A stretch of DNA of 64,000 nt from an uncultured Saprospiraceae bacterium (GTDB taxonomy: Bacteria; Bacteroidota; Bacteroidia; Chitinophagales; Saprospiraceae). The notes beneath the pieces are model-generated. The model did no database searches. It was not told where the DNA came from and saw nothing but the letters and a program-made list of their open reading frames with translations. Where the stretch lies: NCBI GenBank assembly GCA_938016265.1, contig CALLWB010000068.1, forward strand, positions 88,400 to 152,399, given 5' to 3'. The translations under genes and the position numbers were made by a program. Every line of letters starts with the position of its first letter. Within the stretch, counting starts at the first letter, position 1. This document shows, in pieces, positions 26,975 through 35,593 of the stretch.

Positions 26975-27733
26975 ATGGAAGATCAAATTATAGAGCAAGG
27001 GAAGTTTCGTTTTTTCGAAAAAGGTGAAGGAGACGTTTTATTACTACTTCATGGTTTGATGGGAGCCCTCAGCAACTTCTCTCATATTATAGACCACTTT
27101 TCTTCAAAATACCATGTGGTCGTCCCAATGTTGCCAATCATGGAGCTCCCCTTGAAAGAACTATCAATGAATGCACTGGTCAGCCATGTCCAGGATTTTG
27201 TAAAAGAAAAAGGATTCTCAGGAGTGCATTTATTGGGCAATTCGTTGGGAGGACACATTGCCTTATTGTATGTGCTCAACTCTCCAGAAACGGTGGCAAG
27301 CATCACTCTGACAGGAAGCTCCGGCCTTTTTGAAAGCGCTATGGGGTCCAGCTTTCCCAAACGCCAAAACTACGAGTTTGTCAAAAAGAAAGTAGAAGAA
27401 ACCTTCTACGACCCAGCCATCGCTACCAAGGAAATTGTAGACGGTGTTTTTGATTTAGCAAACGACAGAAACAAAGCGCTCCGTACTGTTATTACGGCAA
27501 AATCTGCCATCCGACACAACCTGGCCGACAAACTTCATGAAATAAAAATACCGGCGCTCCTCATTTGGGGTAAACAGGACAAAGTAACTCCTTCCTTTGT
27601 TGGAGAAGAGTTTCATAAACTGATTGGCGATTCGCGGTTGGTACTTATTGACAAGTGTGGACATGCGCCAATGATGGAGGTGCCGGAGGAATTTAATACG
27701 GCACTAAAGTCCTTTCTTGATGAAATCGGCTAA
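26975..27733 (+). CDS. Alpha/beta hydrolase
   Basis: A 252-residue soluble hydrolase. Oxyanion motif LLLHGLMG near residue 25, nucleophile Ser90 in LLGNSLGGHIALLY, acid Asp202 in IWGKQDKVTP and His230 in DKCGHAPMMEVP make a full triad. It resembles the MhpC/BioH/3-oxoadipate enol-lactonase group; substrate unknown. There is no signal peptide. The gene ends 7 bp before the convergent stop of the next gene. Confidence 0.87.
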   Translation: MEDQIIEQGKFRFFEKGEGDVLLLLHGLMGALSNFSHIIDHFSSKYHVVVPMLPIMELPLKELSMNALVSHVQDFVKEKGFSGVHLLGNSLGGHIALLYVLNSPETVASITLTGSSGLFESAMGSSFPKRQNYEFVKKKVEETFYDPAIATKEIVDGVFDLANDRNKALRTVITAKSAIRHNLADKLHEIKIPALLIWGKQDKVTPSFVGEEFHKLIGDSRLVLIDKCGHAPMMEVPEEFNTALKSFLDEIG

Positions 27734-27740
27734 AGACAAA

Positions 27741-29252
27741 CTAGTCACTCAATTCGTTCTTAAGTTCCGTTATTTTTTCAAGGAGCCAATTTCGTTCTAC
27801 CAGAATTTCCATGTCGATGGTATCCTGATATATTTTTTGCACGTGCTTAAGGCTTGGTTGTTGAAACTGGCTGCTAAATTTTGTGCGACAAACCCGTTTC
27901 ATAATTTTTACAAAATTGGAGTACGTCGTCTTTATATAATCAGACAAGTTTCGATTGATATAAAACCGCAGGGCTTCCATTGCGTTCTGAATGGGTGCCT
28001 CATAAGGATCTTCAATACCTCCAGAACTTTTTTCAAAGAAAATCTGAATCATCAAGGTTCGAAAGTACAATTCATAATAAAAATCTTGTGGCTCTCCCAT
28101 TTGCAAAATGTACTCATGCGCCCGGTTAAATTTTTTCTCGTAAAAACTGATGTACGCCATACTCAGTGCTGGAATGGTGGCGTTATATTTGTTTTCCAGT
28201 TGCAATTTGTACCCTTGCACAAACTTTTTGGACCAATTGATCTCTCCAAGTTCTAGGGCATTTCTGACCATTAAAATGAAGTGATTGAAAGAGAAGTATT
28301 GCCCAGCGTTCCACACCTTTTTGCTCAGCCCGTTGTTGTAGATGTCAAATCGTTCCTGGTAGTAGGCCGTTCTTCCTTTTTTTATTTGCCTACTGCAAAA
28401 ATTGAGCACAAAACCGTACATCTGTCGAAGTTCTCCAGGTGGAAACAAATCTTCATGTTTCTTGAGCAGTAGTTTTACCTCTTTATAATGCACATCTTCT
28501 TCATAGTTGGTGAGCAACATGATGATGTTGTGATAAATGCGAACAATGGGAATTTCAGAATAGTCATTTTCCTTGAGATGCTCCAGAATCTCTTGAAGCA
28601 TGGGATAATCATACTTTACATTCAGAATGTTCTCCCGGTTTATGGCCGCACAATAATACCGAAGCTGGTCAGAAAGGTAGTAGTACTGTAGGTTATTGAT
28701 GACGGATTGTAAGCCAGTTTCATGTCCGCGATTATTCGTTAATAGATTGAAATGAAACTCACTTTCTTCGAGAATATACTTCCTTCTATAATACAGATTA
28801 TCTCTGTACGGTTGAGCTTGATGCTGCTGATGTGTATTCTTTAATAGGGAAGGATAGAGCTTGAATAAATGACGTTCCAGCACAGTATCTAGCAGCAACG
28901 TATTCTGGTATACTTCTTTTTCTTTTGCTTTTTGATAAATCAAAAAATCCTGAAGATATCCGGTGAGGTAATTCATGATATGCCTCAGCCTTTGATCATC
29001 CTTTGGTAGAATTGCCTGGTTCTTTTTATATTTTTTTTCTTTGAATAGGGCGCAAAACAAATCCTTCTTCGTCAGGTCTTTGTCAAATTTTGGAAAACTT
29101 TTCTTTAGGATAGATAATAAATCAACCACCTTCTGGTTCTTATTAAAGAACGGAGAATTGACATAATCTTCAAACAGTTTGAACTCCTTTGAACTTAATG
29201 TTTTAAGGTAATTAATCAGCTTGCTGTCATTTAATATTTTTTTAGGCGGCAT
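27741..29252 (-). CDS. Lineage-specific alpha-solenoid protein, function unknown
   Basis: A 503-residue soluble protein with no signal peptide or membrane segment. The N-terminus MPPKKILNDSKLINYLKTLS continues into EFKLFEDYVNSPFFNKNQKV, an opening I associate with a large paralogous family of Saprospiria-type genomes. The rest is almost entirely helical and rich in Tyr, Lys and Leu, with TPR-like pairs (AYISFYEKKFNRAHEYILQM). It may be a scaffold for protein-protein contacts. No catalytic motif was found. It is convergent with the alpha/beta hydrolase. Confidence 0.7.
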   Translation of the reverse strand: MPPKKILNDSKLINYLKTLSSKEFKLFEDYVNSPFFNKNQKVVDLLSILKKSFPKFDKDLTKKDLFCALFKEKKYKKNQAILPKDDQRLRHIMNYLTGYLQDFLIYQKAKEKEVYQNTLLLDTVLERHLFKLYPSLLKNTHQQHQAQPYRDNLYYRRKYILEESEFHFNLLTNNRGHETGLQSVINNLQYYYLSDQLRYYCAAINRENILNVKYDYPMLQEILEHLKENDYSEIPIVRIYHNIIMLLTNYEEDVHYKEVKLLLKKHEDLFPPGELRQMYGFVLNFCSRQIKKGRTAYYQERFDIYNNGLSKKVWNAGQYFSFNHFILMVRNALELGEINWSKKFVQGYKLQLENKYNATIPALSMAYISFYEKKFNRAHEYILQMGEPQDFYYELYFRTLMIQIFFEKSSGGIEDPYEAPIQNAMEALRFYINRNLSDYIKTTYSNFVKIMKRVCRTKFSSQFQQPSLKHVQKIYQDTIDMEILVERNWLLEKITELKNELSD

Positions 29253-29636
29253 TGATTTATTCTAGTTGATGGAGGATTGTATTGAATACACTGCAAATTC
29301 ATTAAAAAATTAGATTTTTTTTTAAAAATGTTCAAAATACAGCATGTTTTTTTACAAAAAAATAAAAAATACTGTTTTTTTTGCTCAAAAAGCGGTCTGC
29401 CTAGATAGCTGAATGTCAGCAACTTACAAAAAAGTTTGTTCTTTAATGACAAAACAATGATCCAAATGTTTACTGACAAACTGAAAAAATTGCACCTAGT
29501 TTCAAAATAATATTGCCCGTACATTTGAATTGTACAAACAAACAATAGCTAAAAACAATAAATGCCACCTAAACAAAAACCTCAAAAACCAATCCCAAAA
29601 ATTTCATTCAGCATGCGCTGGCAAATTTAAAACGAA
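29253..29636. other. AT-rich divergent intergenic region
   Basis: It contains A- and T-tracts around 29310-29390 and the promoter element listed at 29520. A 22-codon frame at about 29562 was judged not coding. The promoter of the minus-strand solenoid gene must also lie here but was not placed. Confidence 0.4.
29520..29527 (+). promoter_or_regulatory. Predicted -7 element for the small exported proteins
   Basis: TACATTTG fits TAnnTTTG and lies about 110 bp upstream of the first small gene. It overlaps a short inverted repeat (GTACA ... TGTAC) that could be an operator or the start of a leader hairpin. Confidence 0.4.
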
Positions 29637-29930
29637 ATGAAAGCTATAAGAAAAACGATCAAGACTCTATTTGTAATTTGGACATCATGTGCCTTTGCAT
29701 ATGCAAACCAAGGAATAGAAAAACCCCTTAACCAAGAATACGAACAAACGATTGCCTGTAGCCTCAACAAAAAAACAATAGATATCAAGCAATTTGATTT
29801 TAAGGAGATGAATTCCTTAACTGTACACCAACTAACCGTTCCTATTTTTTGGTTTGACTTTTTCAAATGGGGATACGTAACTAGAAAAAACAAAGAAAGA
29901 GTGTTCGAGATAGTCACTATAGAAGGCTAG
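29637..29930 (+). CDS. Small exported protein, unknown
   Basis: 97 residues. Residues 1-23 (MKAIRKTIKTLFVIWTSCAF plus AYA) look like a cleavable signal peptide. The mature part is 74 residues with no recognised domain and ends ERVFEIVTIEG. One Cys remains in the mature chain (IACSLN). The gene is preceded by a -7 element and followed after 64 bp by a lipoprotein gene, which supports reality, but it is unlike any family I know. Confidence 0.5.
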   Translation: MKAIRKTIKTLFVIWTSCAFAYANQGIEKPLNQEYEQTIACSLNKKTIDIKQFDFKEMNSLTVHQLTVPIFWFDFFKWGYVTRKNKERVFEIVTIEG

Positions 29931-29994
29931 TAATTCAATAATATTTTCTGTAAATTGTTATCAGATTCTTTATTCACACAAAAACTTATTCGAA

Positions 29995-30282
29995 ATGAAA
30001 TTATTTAACATATTCTGCATACTATGCCTTACTGCTTTTGCGTTTTCTTCTTGTGGAAAATATGAAGTAATTGAACCAGATGTCGAAAATTTTAGCGCTG
30101 CCAGAGTTGTTTCAGATGTAGTGATACCAGTGGAGGGCACACATGATATGGGCCATACGGGGCAAGTAGATAAAGGTGGATCTAACAATACTGCAGAAAT
30201 TTGTTTAGTCGATTTTTCACTCGCAAATCCAAACACCGGAGGTAGTGATAAAAATTCAAAAAGTACAACGACTAAGCCTTAA
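29995..30282 (+). CDS. Small lipoprotein, unknown
   Basis: 95 residues. The signal peptide ends in the lipobox AFSSC (Cys20). The mature part (GKYEVIEPDVENFSAARVVS) is acidic, then Gly/Asn/Ser/Thr-rich toward the C-terminus with a Lys-rich end (KSTTTKP). A length of 75 mature residues and low complexity suggest a flexible surface or periplasmic peptide. It shares orientation with the previous small gene and is closed by a terminator at 30397. Confidence 0.6.
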   Translation: MKLFNIFCILCLTAFAFSSCGKYEVIEPDVENFSAARVVSDVVIPVEGTHDMGHTGQVDKGGSNNTAEICLVDFSLANPNTGGSDKNSKSTTTKP

Positions 30283-30396
30283 GGGGACGATTTTAACTAA
30301 AGAATCGTTACTTCAAAAGAAAATATATTAGAAGGAATAATCGAAATGTCGATTCTTCCAGATCAAGATACTTAAGAATGGTTTTAGCAGGTTGAA

Positions 30397-30441
30397 GGCA
30401 CAGGCAACTCTCTAGGAGAGATGGACTGTGTCTTTTTTTTT
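30397..30441 (+). terminator. Intrinsic terminator, two-part stem
   Basis: Outer stem GGCACAG with CTGTGTC (one G-U pair) encloses an inner hairpin CTCTC-TAG-GAGAG and is followed by nine T residues. It closes the small lipoprotein unit and abuts the -7 element of the next promoter. Confidence 0.8.
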
Positions 30442-30448
30442 ACCTTTG
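30441..30448 (+). promoter_or_regulatory. Predicted -7 promoter element of the epimerase gene
   Basis: TACCTTTG, exact TAnnTTTG, only 12 bp before the start codon. The transcript would have a leader of about 5 nt, so translation would be nearly leaderless. Confidence 0.55.
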
Positions 30449-30460
30449 CAGAAAAACACC

Positions 30461-30865
30461 ATGCTTCAAATAGAACATATTGGAATTGCTGTCAAAAACC
30501 TTGAAAACAGTAATCTTCTTTTCCAGCAATTGCTTGGAAAACCGCATTACAAAGTAGAGTCTGTAGAATCAGAGGGAGTTAATACCTCCTTTTTTATGGT
30601 CGGCAATAACAAAGTAGAATTGCTAGAAGCCACCAACCCGGACAGCCCTATCGCAAAATTTATAGACAAGCGTGGTGAAGGAATGCACCATATCGCTTTC
30701 GCTGTAAAAGACATCCGCTCAGAGATGGACCGCCTGGAGAAGGAGGGCTTCAAACTACTAAACAAAGAACCAAAACCAGGAGCAGACAACAAACTCGTGT
30801 GTTTTTTACACCCCAAAACAACCAACGGAGTCCTCATTGAGTTATGCCAAGAAATCCCTGAATAA
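30461..30865 (+). CDS. mce: Methylmalonyl-CoA epimerase
   Basis: A 134-residue vicinal-oxygen-chelate enzyme that converts between the epimers of methylmalonyl-CoA in propionate metabolism. MLQIEHIGIAVKNLENS carries the first metal His. VELLEAT, GEGMHHIAFAVKDI with the second metal His, and GVLIELCQ with the Glu ligand complete the site. ATG 30461 is chosen from homology; the longer GTG-started frame overlaps the promoter. The mutase genes are not adjacent. The TauE gene starts at the base after its stop codon. Confidence 0.93.
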   Translation: MLQIEHIGIAVKNLENSNLLFQQLLGKPHYKVESVESEGVNTSFFMVGNNKVELLEATNPDSPIAKFIDKRGEGMHHIAFAVKDIRSEMDRLEKEGFKLLNKEPKPGADNKLVCFLHPKTTNGVLIELCQEIPE

Positions 30866-31627
30866 ATGGAAGTTTACCACTATGCAATCGCAATCGTAGG
30901 TGGGTTTCTTGCGGGTTTTATCAATACCATGGCGGGCAGCGGCTCCGTCATCACCATGTCTATTTTGATGCTGGTTTTTCAGTTGCCTGAAAACATTGCC
31001 AACGGGACTAACCGTTTGGGAGTCCTTCTACAAAGTCTGATTTCTACCAACACCTTTTATCAGGAAGGCAAATTGGACCTACGAAAAAGCAAACCGTTTG
31101 TTATCCCTGGAGTCTTAGGAGCTTTGTTGGGCGTTTGGGCAGCCATCACAATTAGTAACGAAAATTTTCGAATTCTCTTCACCGTGCTTATGGCCTTAAT
31201 GCTAGTGGTCGTATTGGTCAAACCTAAGCGTTGGTTGAGAGAGACCAGTTATACCGGTCCAGTACCTTGGTATGTTTTCCCTCTGTTTTTTGTAATTGGG
31301 TTTTATGGCGGATTCATTCAGATGGGCGTTGGTATATTATTATTGGCGGGCCTGGTGCTAGGTGCACGGTACAACTTAATTGAAGCAAACGGGGTCAAAC
31401 TGCTAATTGTCTTTTTGTATACGGTAGTAATCATGGGCATTTTTGCCTGGCAAGGGTTGATCGACTGGTGGATTGGTGGTGTGTTAGCAATTGGCCAGGG
31501 AATTGGTGGATTTGTAGGGGCTCGATTTGCCACTAGATATGCCAATGCTGCAGTTTGGGCGCATCGGTTGTTGGTTTTAGTCGTAGTTTGGTCGGTGTTA
31601 AGATTGTTGGGCTGGTCTCCTATTTAA
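30866..31627 (+). CDS. TauE/SafE family membrane transporter
   Basis: A 253-residue protein with about eight transmembrane helices. The TauE repeats are visible: FLAGFINTMAGSGSVITMSI near the N-terminus and FYGGFIQMGVGILLLAGLV in the second half, each with the conserved Gly-rich turn. The family exports sulfite, sulfoacetate or other small organic anions. The ATG directly follows the epimerase stop (TAAATG), so translation is probably coupled. Confidence 0.87.
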   Translation: MEVYHYAIAIVGGFLAGFINTMAGSGSVITMSILMLVFQLPENIANGTNRLGVLLQSLISTNTFYQEGKLDLRKSKPFVIPGVLGALLGVWAAITISNENFRILFTVLMALMLVVVLVKPKRWLRETSYTGPVPWYVFPLFFVIGFYGGFIQMGVGILLLAGLVLGARYNLIEANGVKLLIVFLYTVVIMGIFAWQGLIDWWIGGVLAIGQGIGGFVGARFATRYANAAVWAHRLLVLVVVWSVLRLLGWSPI

Positions 31628-31684
31628 TATCAAAAAATACTACGGATAGCAGAACCTATTCCCACATCAAAAACAGTTTGCAAA

Positions 31685-31703
31685 GGGCGAATGATATTCG
31701 CCC
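31685..31703. repeat. Extragenic palindrome
   Basis: GGGCGAATGATATTCGCCC: an 8-bp perfect stem with a 3-nt loop, in an otherwise gene-free 31628-31949. The motif with flanking CAAA and CTAC resembles a dispersed palindromic element known from many bacterial genomes. It lacks a T-run, so a terminator role is unlikely. The remainder of the gap holds a TTTCTTTG sequence at about 31920 that may be the promoter of the S9 peptidase. Confidence 0.7.
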
Positions 31704-31949
31704 CTACTCCATTTACTTAGAATCCAATACCCCATAAACTTAAAAGCCAATAACCAAATTTACAAGGGACAAATGCATGCTCGGCTATTTTAAACATTGT
31801 CCCAATACCATTAACCAATCTACCATTAACTAAAACCCAAATAGAAGAATTATAAGTCATTTTTCACAGTTTTTCCCTTTTATATTATACCTTTATTATC
31901 TATCCATACCCGTATACTTCTTTCTTTGAAGTGTAACATATTTAACAAA

Positions 31950-33761
31950 ATGAACAAAATTCCGTTAAGAGATTTTTTTAAAAATCCAGTAAAAACAAGA
32001 TTCACGCTTTCTCCAAATGGTAAGTTTTTGGCTTGGCTCGCCCCTTTCAAACAAAGGATGAATATACATGTCCAGGAAATTGGATCCAGTGAAATAAAGA
32101 GAATTACAGAAGTAGAAGATCGAGATATCTCCGGATATTTTTGGGTCAACAACAATCGAATCTTATATGCTAGGGATTTTGGTGGAGACGAAAATTTTCA
32201 TATCCTTGGAGTAAATCTCGATGGAACGAATAACCAGGATCTCACTCCATTTGAAGACGTAAAGGCGCAAATGATAGATGACCTCAGGGACGATGAAGAC
32301 CATATCCTTGTGGGGCTAAACAAAAGAGTCCCCGAAATTTTTGACCCATACCGCCTCAACATTAATACAGGAGAACTCCAATTGCTAGCCACAAACCCTG
32401 GCAACATTACTTCCTGGGTCTCCGACCACAATGGAAAAATCCGTGTAGCAATAGCAACTGACGGAGTAAATTCAAGTTTCCTATACAGAGAATCAGAACA
32501 AGATCCTTTTAAGGTGACAAAGACCACTAATTTCAGAGAAGCAATCACCCCGCTGTTTTTTACCTTCGACAACAAACACCTATACGCAAATTCAAATGTC
32601 AACAGAGATAAAGCTGCAATCGTAATATTCGATGTAGCGAACGGCAAAGAACTAGAAGTCCTTTTTGAACATGATGAAGTAGACGCCGAATCACTCTCCT
32701 ACTCCAGAAAACGAAAAGTCCTGACAGCCGTCAACTTTACTACCTGGAAGCGGCAGTTCCATTTTCTAGACGAACAGACAAAATCAGTGATCGAAGGATT
32801 GCAGCAAAAATTGGGCGACTACGAGGTTGCCATTTCAAGCACTAGCAAGGACGAAACAAAATTTCTAGTAAGAACCTTTAGTGATCGATCGCTGGGAGCC
32901 TATTATTTTTTTGATGAAGAAAAAGACCTCCTCGAAAAGCTAGAAGACGTTAGTCCATGGTTGAATGAAGAGGATCTGGCCGAGATGAAACCAATTTCCT
33001 ATCAGTCAAGAGACGGTTTAACGATTCATGGGTACCTGACTTTGCCAAAAGGGGGCGACCCCAAAAACCTTCCTATTGTAGTAAACCCGCATGGAGGTCC
33101 TTGGGCTAGAGATACCTGGACATTCAATCCTGAAGTACAGTTTTTAGCCAACCGTGGATACGGCGTATTACAAATGAATTTTAGAGGAAGTACTGGGTTT
33201 GGCCGTCAATTTTGGGAAGCTTCCTTCCGGGAATGGGGGCTAAAAATGCAAGACGATATCACTGATGGTGTACAATGGTTGATTGATCAGGGGCTTGCTG
33301 ATCCTAAGCGAGTATCTATTTATGGCGGGAGTTATGGTGGCTATGCAACATTGGCGGGCGTTACTTTTACTCCTGATTTATATGCTTGTGCCGTAGATTA
33401 TGTGGGCGTCTCCAACCTGTTTACTTTTATGGATACCATTCCTCCGTATTGGGCACCTTATCTTCAAATGCTGAAAGAAATGGTTGGTGACCCAGATGTC
33501 GAAGAACATAACAAACAATTGAGGGCGACTTCTCCAGTCTTCCATGTCGATAAAATCAAGGCGCCTTTACTAATTGTACAAGGAGCCAAGGATCCACGTG
33601 TCAAACAATCCGAATCTGATCAGATGGTCAAAGCGCTTCGTAAAAACGGTATTGATGTGGAATACCTCCTAAAAGAAAATGAAGGTCATGGTTTCAGAAA
33701 TGAAGAAAACCGTTTCGAGTTTTATAACACCATGGAAGAGTTCCTTTTGAAGCACCTATAA
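31950..33761 (+). CDS. S9 family peptidase (prolyl oligopeptidase / acylaminoacyl-peptidase type)
   Basis: A 603-residue cytoplasmic serine peptidase. Residues ~1-340 form a beta-propeller (SPNGKFLAWLAPF, DFGGDENFHILGV). The C-terminal alpha/beta hydrolase domain has NPHGGPWARDTW, Ser461 in YGGSYGGYATL, Asp548 in QGAKDPRVK and His580 in NEGHGFRNEENR. There is no signal peptide. The layout fits the S9C group, which trims small peptides. ATG 31950 is preferred over a TTG eight codons upstream. Confidence 0.92.
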   Translation: MNKIPLRDFFKNPVKTRFTLSPNGKFLAWLAPFKQRMNIHVQEIGSSEIKRITEVEDRDISGYFWVNNNRILYARDFGGDENFHILGVNLDGTNNQDLTPFEDVKAQMIDDLRDDEDHILVGLNKRVPEIFDPYRLNINTGELQLLATNPGNITSWVSDHNGKIRVAIATDGVNSSFLYRESEQDPFKVTKTTNFREAITPLFFTFDNKHLYANSNVNRDKAAIVIFDVANGKELEVLFEHDEVDAESLSYSRKRKVLTAVNFTTWKRQFHFLDEQTKSVIEGLQQKLGDYEVAISSTSKDETKFLVRTFSDRSLGAYYFFDEEKDLLEKLEDVSPWLNEEDLAEMKPISYQSRDGLTIHGYLTLPKGGDPKNLPIVVNPHGGPWARDTWTFNPEVQFLANRGYGVLQMNFRGSTGFGRQFWEASFREWGLKMQDDITDGVQWLIDQGLADPKRVSIYGGSYGGYATLAGVTFTPDLYACAVDYVGVSNLFTFMDTIPPYWAPYLQMLKEMVGDPDVEEHNKQLRATSPVFHVDKIKAPLLIVQGAKDPRVKQSESDQMVKALRKNGIDVEYLLKENEGHGFRNEENRFEFYNTMEEFLLKHL

Positions 33762-33974
33762 CCACCTACTAGAGCCATCCGGCCAACAAATTACAAGTAT
33801 AAATCAAATAAAAATTGAAAGATTTTTTCTTTGAAAAAGCTACTTTTTCATAATATCTCCGTCTATACGATGTAACCTATTCGTTGCACAATAATTGTTT
33901 GTAAGCTATATAATTACCTAGCAAACGATTAATTATTAGTTTCTATTATTTAAACACAAAAACAACTCTCTAAA

Positions 33975-34784
33975 ATGGATTTTGACCTACAAAAATGGAT
34001 TGACCTAGCGATGTTATATGCACCAAAAGTTTTAATAGCTTTTATTGCATGGTTTATTGGCTCCTGGATTATTGGTAGAATTTTAAAAATTGCAGATAAG
34101 GTAATGACTTCGAGAAACCTTGATGATTCCTTACGACCTTTTTTACTGTCTATCGCAGGCATTCTGATGAAAATTTTACTTGTTATTACGATTGCAGGAA
34201 TACTCGGAATAGATACCACTGCATTTGCTGCTGTTATCGCTGCAATGGGACTTGCTATCGGTATGGCTTTACAGGGAAGTCTAGGCAATTTTGCTGGGGG
34301 CGTATTGATATTGCTCTTCAAACCCTTTAAAGTTGGCGATCTGATATCTGCACTTGGATTTACCGGGGTGGTGGAAGAAATTCAAGCCTTTTCTACAAAA
34401 CTAACGACTCCTGACAACAAGACGATTATACTGCCAAATGGTCCTTTGTCTTCTGCTCCAATCGAAAACATTTCTACTAAAGGGGAAATACGGGTAGACA
34501 TGACATTTGGTATCGGCTACCAGGATGATATTGATAAAGCAAAACTAACGATAAAAGAAGTGTTTGATACTTGTCCTTATCTTTTAAAAGACAGGGCCCA
34601 CGATATTTTTGTTTCTGAATTGGGTGATAACTCTGTAAATTTCGCAGTGCGTCCATGGGCAAAAAGTGAAAACTACTGGGATGTATATTTCTATATGCAC
34701 GAAAACCTGAAGAAGGCTTTTGATAAAGCAGACATCGGGATTCCTTATCCTACGATGGACATAAATTTGGTTAAATCTAACTAA
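33975..34784 (+). CDS. mscS: Small-conductance mechanosensitive channel
   Basis: A 269-residue channel with three N-terminal transmembrane helices. The pore helix TM3 and following beta domain carry the MscS signature: GLAIGMALQGSLGNFAGGVL, then KPFKVGDLI and the loop LPNGPLSSAPIENIS. The C-terminal alpha/beta vestibule ends DKADIGIPYPTMDINL. It opens on membrane tension to release solutes after osmotic downshock. Length is close to E. coli MscS (286). Confidence 0.94.
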   Translation: MDFDLQKWIDLAMLYAPKVLIAFIAWFIGSWIIGRILKIADKVMTSRNLDDSLRPFLLSIAGILMKILLVITIAGILGIDTTAFAAVIAAMGLAIGMALQGSLGNFAGGVLILLFKPFKVGDLISALGFTGVVEEIQAFSTKLTTPDNKTIILPNGPLSSAPIENISTKGEIRVDMTFGIGYQDDIDKAKLTIKEVFDTCPYLLKDRAHDIFVSELGDNSVNFAVRPWAKSENYWDVYFYMHENLKKAFDKADIGIPYPTMDINLVKSN

Positions 34785-34824
34785 TAATATATAGGTTTTA
34801 ACACCTGAATTCCAAACTACGCAG

Positions 34825-34854
34825 GCCGCTTTGTTTATACAGAGCGGCTTTTTT
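34825..34854 (+). terminator. Intrinsic terminator after mscS
   Basis: Nine-pair stem (GCCGCTTTG with CAGAGCGGC, one T-G pair), 6-nt loop and six T residues, between convergent genes. Confidence 0.87.
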
Positions 34855-34891
34855 AATTCTGATTTCTCCGCCAACTTCTCCTTGTCTACAC

Positions 34892-35593
34892 CTAGTCGAT
34901 AAGTGTTATAAGTCTGTTTAAATTGGAACCTTTGATGTTTAAAATATAGACACCAGTTGCCAATCCCGAAATATCTAGTTGAGTATTTTGTCCATTCACG
35001 TCCATTTCAATAGTATACCTTTTGGCTACTCTGCCAAACATATCAATAAGCCGTACTTCAGAATCTGTGTTTTGAGACTCAAATGATAGGTTCAAGAAAC
35101 CAATACTTGTTTTTACAGGATTTGGATAGACTAGCGCTTTAGGTACGCATGATGTTGATATTGAGATAATGTCAGAGTATTCAAATTTCCCATCCAAATC
35201 TATCATTTTCAATCGATAATAATTGGATTTTGAAAAGGATATATCTACGGCACTATAATTCTGTGTAAAATACCCACCAGCTCCATTTTCTGTTTTTATC
35301 ATAGTAAATTGTTGGCCAGCCGAGCTCCACTCTACTTCAAATCGGTCGAAGTCCTTTTCAATAAATGTTTGCCACGTCAAGTTGATAGTACAACCATTTG
35401 CAGTTCCTTCAAAATTGCTTAGCTCAAGAGGCAATTGTTCTTGACCGTTACCTCCTTGTGCCATTAGTTGGAAACTAAAAAACGAAACAAGAAGGAAACA
35501 CAGTACCCGTTGTATGGAATTATTGAATTTGCTATCTGAAGTGGAATATATTTTCAGGTTGAAAGGGTTGAATAATGTTGTAAATACGTGCAT
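34892..35593 (-). CDS. Small T9SS type A sorting-domain protein
   Basis: 233 residues. The signal peptide lies at about 28-45 (VLCFLLVSFFSFQLMAQ), so the translated N-terminus is longer than usual and the true start could be internal. The mature protein starts with LPLELSNFEGTANGCTINLTW, a fibronectin III-like domain that in Bacteroidota normally sits just before the sorting signal (QTFIEKDFDRFEVEWS). The type A sorting domain is VYPNPVKTSIGFLNLSFES to LNRLITLID. It looks like the C-terminal end of a larger surface protein with nothing in front. Confidence 0.8.
   Translation of the reverse strand: MHVFTTLFNPFNLKIYSTSDSKFNNSIQRVLCFLLVSFFSFQLMAQGGNGQEQLPLELSNFEGTANGCTINLTWQTFIEKDFDRFEVEWSSAGQQFTMIKTENGAGGYFTQNYSAVDISFSKSNYYRLKMIDLDGKFEYSDIISISTSCVPKALVYPNPVKTSIGFLNLSFESQNTDSEVRLIDMFGRVAKRYTIEMDVNGQNTQLDISGLATGVYILNIKGSNLNRLITLID

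Noticed and set aside
27717..28256. 179-codon plus-strand frame over the solenoid gene
   Set aside because: Antisense shadow of a 503-codon frame with a recognisable N-terminus.
29562..29630. 22-codon frame MPPKQKPQKP... resembling the start of the divergent MPPKK gene
   Set aside because: Resemblance is limited to four residues. It stops after 22 codons and has no further similarity.
31926..31949. TTG-initiated eight-residue extension of the S9 peptidase
   Set aside because: It overlaps a TTTCTTTG promoter-like box, and the ATG at 31950 gives the natural N-terminus.
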